Shown here in pieces: positions 50,901-60,637 of a stretch of DNA of 64,000 bases (its first letter is position 1; every line of letters begins with the position of its first letter). Position numbers and translations under genes: made by a program. This DNA is from Diatrype stigma. Taxonomy: Eukaryota > Ascomycota > Sordariomycetes > Xylariales > Diatrypaceae. The notes beneath the pieces are model-generated. The model was not told the origin of the DNA and did no database searches. It was given only the letters and a program-made list of their open reading frames with translations. Location of the stretch: positions 434,001 through 498,000 of the forward strand of contig JAKJXP020000025.1 in assembly GCA_022225965.2 (NCBI GenBank), written 5' to 3'.

Positions 50901-51625
50901 GAAGGATGTAAATGGACCTGTGACGACGGTCGCCGTGATATTCGAGGCTGGAACTGGGGTTCGGGCTCGATTTGGGTCTGGGTCTGGGTCTCGATGGTGG
51001 TGTCTAAGGGCGAGTGATAATGTGGTGGTTGGTCGCGGAAAACATAAGGTTCATCATTCAGGGGAATTAAATTAGCGACCGGAATAGCAGAACTGGTAGT
51101 TCCCGGGCGCGAGGAAGGGAAAGTGTTTGAAAAGCTCCCCGAAAATGCCGACTTTCTTCTACTCGAATTTGCGCGTGGTGGAAGCTGTTCGTCGGCCAAT
51201 TGGCCAAAAACGAGACCCGTTGTCGCCGCAGCGACAGCAGACCCGGCCCCAACGAGCTGTTTCCAGGTCAGAAAATTCACACAAAATTAAGATCAGGTTG
51301 CCTGAGGGATGTGTTTGCCATATGTGAATTGCGAAGCAGACTAAGTGGACAGGAATGACTCGAACACCGGTGGAATAGGCAGAACAGGCAGAATAGGTGG
51401 AATAGGTGGAATATTGCTACAGGTATATATTATGAAGCTCCCTCTATTTCGGACGGCAGTGACAGACTCGGGCAGATGAACACTAAGCGACCTCCCCAAC
51501 TATCTTAAATCATCTGCAGCTTCTACGTGAGGTGCATTGTATTCATGTTGCATGGGGGGTTTTCATGGCTAAACGCAACCGGGGAGACGCGTTGAGTAAT
51601 AACTTACACTGGGAATGGTCTGCAT
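47936..51625 (-). CDS. Large Ser/Pro-rich, mostly disordered protein (1112 aa), function unknown
   Basis: Two exons on the minus strand, 51625-51608 (MQTIPS) and 51256-47936. The 351-nt intron has GTAAGT, a CTGAC branch point 12 nt from the acceptor, and AAACAG. The tiny first exon is inferred because the long frame has no usable ATG near its 5' end. Residues 7-28 (LVGAGSAVAAATTGLVFG) are a possible membrane or signal-anchor segment. Most of the chain is Ser/Pro/Arg-rich with many potential phosphosites (RRFS, RRSIS, SPxR). Conserved-looking islands are RLSIQEILGPLYDGG (about 595), SEDWDDDFEFEEE (about 787), and a helical block LSLLVNDLKRLCRLGREMDM then LWREAGDII (about 835-875). The WDDDF element recalls septation/mitotic-exit scaffolds of the Byr4/Etd1 kind, but this is only a resemblance. 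The last 100 residues are again disordered. Confidence 0.8.
51257..51607 (-). other. Intron 1 of the 1112-residue gene (long for this locus)
   Basis: Donor GTAAGT (51607-51602) and acceptor CAG (51259-51257), with branch CTGAC in TTTCTGACCTGG. At 351 nt it exceeds every other intron in the window. Confidence 0.65.
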
Positions 51626-51737
51626 CTTGTCCTGAAAGACGGGCTCTAGGAGAAAGGGAAGCCTTCGAAGGAGAGGCGAGAAGAGGATGCGAGTCGATCT
51701 GGAACGATCGTGATCATTGCTTCGTCAGAACATGTCA

Positions 51738-51801
51738 ATTCGTAGTCGTAGTCGTAGCCGGGGTCGTAGTCGTGGGCGTGGTCGTGGTCGTGGGCGTAAT
51801 C
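51738..51801. repeat. Imperfect GTCGTA/GTCGTG hexamer array
   Basis: About ten tandem hexamers, likely in the 5' leader of the 1112-residue gene. Confidence 0.75.
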
Positions 51802-52197
51802 GTAAGGGAATGATGCAAGTGTCAGTGTAAGCCTTGGGGTATGAATATCTGAGATCGTATGTCGGTGTCGGATGCCGGAATCAGGAGAACGTCGTCAAGC
51901 TTTAGGCCTTGTGCCTGTCGGACCGAGATATCGTAACGTATCGTGTCGTATAGTATCGTCTTCTTGTTCGCGCAGTGAGATCAATTGCGCTATGACCGGC
52001 CGGTCTCTCGAAGTTGGTCGGCCGCGGTCGTCGATCCAGAGGCCCCCCGTGACAACCGACAATAACAAGCCCAAGTAAATACGGCGTGCATGTAGAATGT
52101 AAATATACAGGGAAAAGCTGTTCGTCCTTCCAGAGATATTACTTGTGTATGTAGGTGCGTATGCAATTCCAAAACAACCAACAAACTGAACTGCACA

Positions 52198-52233
52198 GGA
52201 AAGCGGAAAGCGGAAAGCAGAAAGCGGAAAGCG
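52198..52233. repeat. AAAGCGG heptamer array
   Basis: Five copies of GGAAAGC, one with A for G. Confidence 0.8.
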
Positions 52234-52951
52234 TCGCCTCGTCAAGTCGGGTCGGTATCGTCTCTCTTTCTTTCTTCACGTACTACGGGCAGGTATCGGT
52301 ATCTCAACAACACTGTACCTAGAGGCAAGGAAGAGGTGGCACAGGCTGGTAGTATTCGGTAGGTACTATGGCGTAAGGATGTTGTTGTGGATGTTGTTAT
52401 CCCTACTGCCTTACTGTTGACATGTACCAACAGCCGTTGCTGCCGCTAATCATGCTTTTCCCCCGTTATTATGACGGTCGGGAGGGTCTGGGGGAGGGCG
52501 GTGCGGCAGTGCGGATGGGGGATGGGGGATGGGGGACGGGGGATTGGGGAATGGGAGAGATGAGAGAAAGAAAGGAGAACGAATAGAAGTCTCAACCCGT
52601 AAGAATTCCTGGATCTGAAACTAGAAACATACACGACAAGAAATGTAAGACTACCTAAGATCAAGCCGGCAAGGCATAATACAACATACTGGACTAGGTG
52701 CTATGGATTATCGCTATGGATTATGGATTATCTCAGCTGGGTTCTAGCATGTACGTGTTGTACGAGGTAGTTCTAGGTAGTAGTTGTCAGCCGTTGTCGA
52801 GCCATACTATTAGGTAGTAAAGAAAATACTAGCGGGTTATTACTACATACTACAGTAGAAGCTACCCAGCCGCCAGTAGCCCGGATCGATAGAAGCCGCA
52901 GTTATCAGAACTGACAGCCCTGGATCGGATTGTTTACGAAGTACTATCTGT

Positions 52952-53016
52952 CACCGTCACCGTCACCGTCACCGTCACTGTTACTATCACTGTTATTACC
53001 TACCTACCTACCTACA
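52952..53016. repeat. CACCGT hexamer and TACC tetramer arrays
   Basis: Four CACCGT units, then an imperfect stretch, then four TACC units. Confidence 0.8.
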
Positions 53017-56000
53017 TAGGTACTGTACGGAGCTCGTCTGGCACGGGGACTACATTGAAGTGGGACACTTTCCTAAGATTAACAGCCTTAAGGTTGGATC
53101 GAAGCCATGCAGTCTGCAATCCGCATTGTATTGTACATACATACATACACCAGTCTACTATGTACCTAGGTAGGCTCCGCCAGGACCAGGAAACGAGCTT
53201 AGGTACCTAAGACTGCTGCGAACTTTAACTAGGTTTGTATGTACTGGGTTGTATGTAGTCAGGCTTGGTTGCCCCCCAGCTAACAGGATGTGGTTACCTT
53301 TACTGCTTTAGTACCTACAAGGTAACCTGTGTGTACGGTATTTGCCCTGTAAAAGTGGGCATGGGCAGGCCTGCCCTGCTATATTATATCTGAACGAAAA
53401 TGATTGGTAACTATTGGGCTATTGCTCGTGCTTGTCAACATTGGTTTCCCGACTCGATTGTCGTTATTGAGTATAGAAAGATGTTTTCTCTTTTTGGTTA
53501 TTGCTTCTTTTAACCATCATTGATATGTTGTTAATACGTGTAGCAGTGCATATAACCATATAGTACTCAGGAAATTCCGAAGCACCTCATCCGTATGTAA
53601 ACACCTGTATGATGCTATACTTACTTCGTACATAGGTACTTATATACCGCCTGGAGGTAGGCAAACATTTGAATAAAATCGGCATGAAGGACGGAACAGA
53701 TCTAAGTACTGCGGAGTAAGTACATCGATTCCACCAACGAACATCATTGCGGGTCTGTGATGCTAGAGGCTCTGGTCTGCAGCGCCAGAGCGCCTGGCAA
53801 ATCGTACATACTGTACGTAGAAACGTCAGATGGGCCCCTGTTGAGTCTTGACCGTATGTACCAGCAGCCTATTACAGGGAGCCCGTCCGTATTCGCCGAC
53901 TTACCGTAGGTACCTTACCTTAGTTCAATGGCGCTAATCTCGCCTTGAGGTGAAACGAGACCGATTATTTGCTGTCTTGCCTGCAGGCTGCTGCAATATG
54001 GGCCTGAAAGCATTTGCCCTCTAGCGCTTCTTGGAAAGCGTTGTAGTGATGTCGGTATAATGACACAGTGACAGCAGCACTTACTTGGAAGGAGTGGAAG
54101 CTACCATTCTTGTGATATCGAGCATGGATATTCAGTAAAAGGCGAGCTGACAGACAAATTAATACCAAAAACAGGGCAGCTACGTATCATCCAAAAGCTA
54201 GCCGAGTTGCAGCTCCAACTGCAACATGTCGTGCCTACCTACATAAGTACATATAACACTCTAGAGCTCTCCTTCTGAATGGCCCAATCCTCACTAGGTG
54301 GCTCGCTACCGCGCTCCTGCCCTGATTTCATCGACCATTCATGTTTCCGTGTTTGATGCAGTCAGATCGGGCTAACTATAGGGTATCAGACTTACCAAGA
54401 TTCGGTCCCACGGGTTTGCAACTAAGTTTAGTGTGAGATAGAGAGGTGCAGGTGGTACCTACCTACTATGTAATACCTACCTAGGTACTACTGTATGTTC
54501 AGGGAGGTATGGACGGACATCTACCGTTCCGAAAGATGCGATATTCTTCAAGGCGCCCTGAACTCCCTATTGGCTGCTTCCAGTCGGCGCTTGCTATAGA
54601 AATATGCGCCCGCCGACTTTCGCAACGCCTAGATCGCGAACTACCATCGTAGACTAAATTACGATCCATGCCTTGAATATCCTGATATGGCAACTAACAG
54701 GACCAACAAACAGGCCGTATGCAATGTCAACTTTGCTTCAACGCATGTTGATTATTAGCAAGCGCACTGCCCTCGAGACGCCTGCCTGAAAGGTAGGTTA
54801 CCGCCCCGTCGGTTTCTCAGCCGCGCCTTTATGCCGCCATACACCACTATCTCTCCATAATATTTATATCCGCATGCTAGGTAGGTATATATATGCAGGT
54901 GGCGTGCAGGGTTACTTCTGCCTCCCTATGGATGTAATTGCTTGGCTGGCACGGGCTGAGACAAACATGTATCCTGCCGCGCTTCCCCAGATGCTTCAGC
55001 GAAGCAGGTCCATTCGATTGAGATCGAGAGGACGCACGAGGAAGGCGGGCGACTATGAAAGACGGCGGATTGCGGCTAATATCACCTTGCTGGCACGGGA
55101 CTCCCGTGCTACGGCGGTGAGATCCACGGCACGAACCGTCCGCCAACCCTATTTTGCATATAGGGCTCCCGAAGGAGGCATTGCTATAGAATGCTTTGTA
55201 TATGTCCCGGCCCGAGGAGGAGGGTAGATGGGGAGAGGGAAGGGGTGGGTTTCTGCTCATACCAGGGCAATTGTCACTCACCATCATCATTGATGCAAAG
55301 GCTGGGGGCATCGCAGGCAAGCTCGGGCTGCACAAAGATTTCGTGCCCGTTAGCCACATCACATCACATGGCTCTCCTGCTGCCACCGCCAATGCTGTGC
55401 GTCCTGCTGTTTGCGCTCAGCTCCCAGAGGGACCCGGGCACCGGGCTGCTGTGGCCTCTGGCGTTATGTGCTGTCACGCCGCGCTGGGAGGTTGCCGTCC
55501 GACATGTTACCTCAACACATATGTTGGGTGGGCTGAATCAATGAAGACCAGGCGAGCTGTACGATCGTCCCCTTCTCCTCACTCTTATACAAAGCATATC
55601 CAAACGTCCGATGTTGGCTTCCTTTTGTAACTGATGCTGCCGCTATCCAGCTATGCACCCACTAGCTGCCGCCCCCTATAACACTTACAAGCCAAGTACA
55701 TATGTAGAAGTGTATACGCTTCCGCCGCATACTGGGGACCCCTTTTCTTTTCAATTTGCACTCAGCTGCTTGCTCGTTCTTAAACCAACCCGTCTGGGTA
55801 TCTAGGCAGGCAGTCGATGACTTTGCAAGGGAATAAGGCTTAAGTCCACGACTGTGTGTTTTGTAGTTAGATGGCGAGTGGGGATGGCGTGGGGGGTTTC
55901 TACCGTCACCTCAAGGCTAACTACCACTATCTTGCTGCCGGAGGCCGAGGCAGGTCATTCATTGTAAACATAAACAGCAATACCACACACCGTATCTTCC

Positions 56001-58307
56001 TCCTGCATCATCATCCGATGTAGCATTGTCCTGCTGGGCCTGCTACGGGCTTTCCTGAATGTCTAACTCTTCCTGTCGGTAGTTTCATCGCGAACATATA
56101 TATCATGTAAGTAATACAAGGACGAATAACTATTTAATAAAGTAGAAAGGCCAAGGCCGGAGCCGGTCCAAAGCCACACCAACAAGCCTCCAGCAACTAT
56201 TTACTCACACTACTACATAGTTAGTTCCCATCCGATGTTGGCCATCCGCTTCGAAGTCCAGGATCCCTCTTCACAAAAAGGAAGCTATAATATAAATATT
56301 TGCCTTGCATCGCCCCTTAACCCCTCATTTCCCGTCGAGCTCAAGAAACCACGGCATTGATACAACAGCCATGCCCGTAACCTCGCTGATCTGCAAAATC
56401 AACAGACTTGGATGGCAATGGCAGCTCGTAAAGCTCCTGGATCCACCAATGTAAACAATGTCCTGACGACCTAGTTTACCGGATTACCTGATACACCCCA
56501 ATTATGAAACAAGGCGACCACGCTTAGCTCCCGGGGATGTCATTGTGGGTCGCAAAACCTTCTCACGGGAATGCCGTCGTCTCATTACCTAACGCCAATT
56601 GCTTCTCCAGAATGCTAGATACATACAATATAAACAGTAGCTAGAGTGCCGATGGCAGGGGCCTCTGTTCGTGGATCTGCTAACAAGGCGTTATCCAGAG
56701 CTTACAACTCGTTGTGGAGATTCATTGGCAGCGCCGCTGCGTCACCGGCGTCGGTGTTGAGCGGCATTAATAACGGAATCGGCCGGAGGAAGGGACGGGC
56801 GTCATGCTGACACAATAGCGGAGTGAGAATCTTTAGAGTCTAGGTACTAACTACTATGTATGTAGAACTGAAGTTCCAGTAATACCTACCTAGGTTAACA
56901 GTTAAAGCACAAATTTTCCTGTTTGGGTCTCTCGACTGCACTGTCTCAAGCTGCTCTATACGGAGCATCTCCGTATACCGTAACTAAGCCTCAAGCCAAG
57001 GTAGTGTGCTAGGGGTGATCATATCGCTACCTACCTACATAGTATCCTTAGGATCGGAAGTTCTACTTCAAAGTTTGTTTCCCAGCTGGCTGGCTCGGAT
57101 TGATAAACGCTACGCAAGGCAGGGAAACCCCGTATAATAGCTACAATGGTTCCTGGCGATGCAAGCAAGCACGAGACCGAAAAGAACAACGATGCGTAAA
57201 ACCTCCGTCAGCCGAATCAGCTAAGAGAGAGGAGGGGGAATATTCGTGGCTTTCTGGTCCTTTTGGTTTGCAACAGCTTGACTGATAAATCGTACCCATC
57301 CGACTACCATCAACAGGCCGGATCCCTAACGCAGCATGCAGCCGGCGTATAATGTATTGCTGCTGCTGCCCTCCTTGCTTGCGATTACGTAGTATGCTCT
57401 CAGCTGGCCCGCGTCTTTGGGGGCCACTTTTGGAGAGGAATTTAGCTCATCTGTCTCCTGGCGCTTAATAAGTGCAAGTCAGATTGTTTACAAGACATTA
57501 TTATAGTAAGGCATCCAGACAAGTCTATGGAAACAACCCTATTCCAGCACCATGGTATATCCCAGACGGCCTTTGATTAGATGATAGATACCACTCCTAT
57601 TACAAACTCCGGTGTTTATGATATACCTACGCAGTTCCAGGCTAGGAGGTTGAGGATAACGCAGCAGCATACTCCATTGGCTACTCCCACACGGAGCCGC
57701 CTCCAGACAAGTATCCCATCTACCCACGCGAATCGCAAGTCGAACGGGTCACCGCGTATATCCCATCGGTAAGGCTCATCACGTCGCATCGGCGGTCTCC
57801 GGGGAGAAGGCTCCATCTGGGTGCGGCTCCCGAGGTTAATAAGTTACGGATCAACGCCCGTTTCTTCTCGTCATGATGTCGCATCAACTACGTTGCAACC
57901 CGGGAGGATGGTGAGTTTGCAGTTGAAGGCACAGACAGCACCACCCCGAGCTGGTTACCTGCATACTGTGTTTCAAGCCTTGTAGTAAGGTATGGTAGGT
58001 GGGCGTGCGGCTCAGGAATGCCGATCCTACACAGCCATCATATCTGGAGTAACGAGCCTATAACTACATATAAGCCCATGATCTGACCTGACATTCTAGG
58101 CTGGTGGGAAGGTAGCACACAAGCACGCCTTCTTCCCACCGAGAATATGTATGCAAAATGAGATGGAGAGGGGAGACGCAGAAAGGGGTTTGTTGCATCT
58201 ACCGGTAGCCCAGGCGGCCGCCGCAGCTCCCATTAATGCCCGATTAACAACTTGGCGTAGGTATGCAGAATTGTGTGATGAAGATGGCAAGCTGGGACAG
58301 CCCTAGC

Positions 58308-58336
58308 CCCGGCCCTGGCCCTGGCCCTGGCCCTGG
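58308..58336. repeat. GGCCCT hexamer array
   Basis: About five perfect tandem hexamers. Confidence 0.85.
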
Positions 58337-58581
58337 CTGATGATATTCTCAGAGCTATAAACTGGCTGGTTGGTTGGCTGCTTGCCAGTCAGCCAGTTCG
58401 GTCTGTTTGACGTTCGGCTACCAAACCCAACGATCCTCCATGATGTTTGAAGATCTGCCATTGGCCAAGCATGGTTGGGTTGGTGGACATGACATGACAC
58501 GGACGAATAGCAGACGCGCTGGGCATCCGCGTTCCTCAAACGCGCACAATACCTGAATACCTACGGCTTGTAAGTTGATAA

Positions 58582-58590
58582 CTGATATAT
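58582..58590. repeat. Left 9-bp target-site duplication CTGATATAT
   Basis: Identical to 59093-59101. Confidence 0.9.
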
Positions 58591-59092
58591 CAATCCGTTT
58601 AACGGCACCAGACAATTCTGCTAACGACACCAGACATTAACCGCATTTAGACGCACTCCACATCACCCATCCACCACCTATCTCATAGCCTAACATACCA
58701 CCTAATATACCCAACAACAATACATCACCAATACCCTTACAGCACAATTACATACATATACCCAAATGGGAGGGCTCCCACCGCCCCCCCAAACCCCCCG
58801 GACCTAACCCTAACCCTAAACTAACCCTAACCCTAACTAACCCGTATTTTTGCACGGGACCTAACCCTAACCCGCAACTGCAGCGCTGCGTAACGGCGGC
58901 GCTGGCGTATGTATAGGTATAGGTGTAAGTAAGTAAGTGGTGGATGTTAGGGAGTGACTTGGAAGGTGCCAGATCAGGTATGGCTTTAGGTGTGGCATGG
59001 GTGGCTAATGCACTAAATTAGCGTTAGACTAGCTGGATGCGGTTAATGTCTGGTGTCGTTAGCAGAATTGTCTGGTGCCGTTAAACGAATTG
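58591..59092. mobile_element. Non-autonomous Mutator-like element (MULE-MITE), copy 2, with internal telomere-type repeats
   Basis: 502 bp. Inverted termini at 58591-58646 and 59037-59092 match at 55 of 56 positions. The exact 9-bp duplication is CTGATATAT. The interior is homologous to copy 1 and in the same orientation (CCCTAA repeats, TTTGCACGGGACC, GCAGCGCTGCG), but has fewer CCACCTAACACA repeats. Middle TIR bases differ from copy 1: the internal direct pair is TAACGRCACCAGACA rather than TATACACACCGGACA, while the ends CAATCCG and ACATTAACCGCAT are shared. Several interior differences are CA-to-TA, suggesting light RIP. No ORF. Confidence 0.9.
58804..58873. repeat. Interstitial CCCTAA telomere-type repeats (copy 2)
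   Basis: Same arrangement as copy 1: a main block, then the TTTGCACGGG spacer, then a short second block. Confidence 0.9.
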
Positions 59093-59101
59093 CTGATATA
59101 T
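59093..59101. repeat. Right 9-bp target-site duplication CTGATATAT
   Basis: Exact match to 58582-58590. Confidence 0.9.
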
Positions 59102-60493
59102 GTATATACATAATACCGTATACCTAGCAGCCCTAGTTTTTCATGATACATTGACCTGACCAATGACGTCTCCTATTTGGGTATCTCGTCGCGTCACACC
59201 ACGCGCCAGCCGTAAACGCACGTAATAAGAGAGGGACAATGCACAAAATTAATTAATGGCACCCAGCTACCAGCTACATACATAGACTGTGGTCAATATA
59301 TCAATATATAGGCCGATGCAGAAGATAAATCTCTCGGAAAACCACCTTCGCCCCCTTCGCATCTGCGATGGCCCGAAAAAGCAATCTTCTAGAACAACCG
59401 GGGCAGCCGGGGTTACGTGTAGCCTGATTGCACTCCGCACTTACTACCTGACTATGGTACGAAGTATGTAGTACGCCAACGCGTTTAAAACATGCTTATC
59501 AATACGAAGTGTTTTGAGATCATGATCCTTACCTTGCAGTTTACTACTCCGTACCTGCCCTGCCCTGCCCAGCCTGCCTACCGTAGGCGGGGAACTGATT
59601 GAGTGGCGCGAGTTTCGGGCACGACATCCGCGCATGCAGCGCAGCAGCGGCAAGAAATGAAAGAAAAGCAACCACGGACTGCACGGACTGCACGGACTGC
59701 ACGGAGTCGGTCGGCACTGGGAATGGCAAGCAACCTGGAAGATCATGAGCTTGAGCGAACTCCATGTAGTTACCTACCTAGGTAGATACATACCTACATA
59801 CATAGGTACCTAGGTTTATCTAAAGAGCAGAATACCTATCCTGGCTGTCCTGCAAGAATCTTAGAATGCACGTTGCTCGGTTTAGCATCTGTAGCGAACC
59901 GTAGGTACATGGGCTACGCAGTCTAGGTACATCCTTCCCAAGGAAGGCAGATAAACATGCTCAGAAAGACATGCTATTCTGTCTTAGACATCCTGCTCCG
60001 AGGAATACCCGGCATGGGGGAATCACACCGTGCGACTGCTGAGGATCTGATCATCATTAGCTACGTCCCAGCCCTCCTTACCCGAGCAATTGACTGCCTA
60101 GCAGCCCTAGGTAGTTCTATAACACAGTACAGTACAGTGCACGCTCCATCAACTCGAATATGCAATTGATCCACTCAGCTTGAGCGTCAATCAAATGGAA
60201 CGATTTTGTCACTCTTGGCCCCCATAACTAAACCGGCATATTGGTCTCATGGTCGTACTAACTAACTACCAGATTCCAGCTTGAGACTCCAGAAACTGTC
60301 TCATTCACCCCAGTGGAGCCCTCAAATTTGATCTGCAGTGGTTCCCGAGGTCGGTTCATGAATTGTGATCGGGTTGTGATATCTCAGTGACATCCGGGTA
60401 TACATCCGTAAATAGTAGTTGGCTTGGTAGTTGGCTATCGGAAAGAGAAAGTCTCCGGCTCTCCCCAGTTCCTGCCGCCTCAGTTCCTTGTCA

Positions 60494-60494
<1 letters not shown>
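59102..60494. other. Intergenic region upstream of the assembly gap
   Basis: 1.4 kb with no supported gene. It includes a GGACTGCAC array (59673-59705) and a dense run of TACCTA/TAGGTA motifs (59768-59815). The proximal GCN20 promoter should lie near its right end or in the gap. Confidence 0.5.
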
Positions 60495-60564
<70 letters not shown>

Positions 60565-60574
60565 NNNNNNNNNN

Positions 60575-60602
<28 letters not shown>
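60495..60602. other. Assembly gap: poly-G (70), 10 N, poly-C (28)
   Basis: G runs 60495-60564, N 60565-60574, C 60575-60602. This is most likely a scaffold join with homopolymer artefact on both sides; true length and sequence are unknown. ORFs with Gly or Pro runs across it are not real. Confidence 0.92.
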
Positions 60603-60605
<3 letters not shown>

Positions 60606-60637
60606 CCCCTGCTGCAATCTCCGGTTGCCCCGTCAGA

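Larger units (their letters stand above)
51626..58581. other. Gene-poor region left of the second Mutator-like element
   Basis: 7 kb with no ORF that I can support. It contains several short arrays: GTCGTAGTCGTGG-type (51738-51801), AAAGCGG (52198-52233), CACCGT then TACC (52952-53016) and GGCCCT (58308-58336). Palindromic TACCTAGGTA motifs are frequent. Long ORFs near 54877-55392 and 55196-55630 overlap on opposite strands and show no domain. Confidence 0.5.

Noticed and set aside
54877..55630. Overlapping ORFs of 117-171 codons on both strands
   Set aside because: No recognisable motif, no splice structure, and frames conflict on opposite strands.
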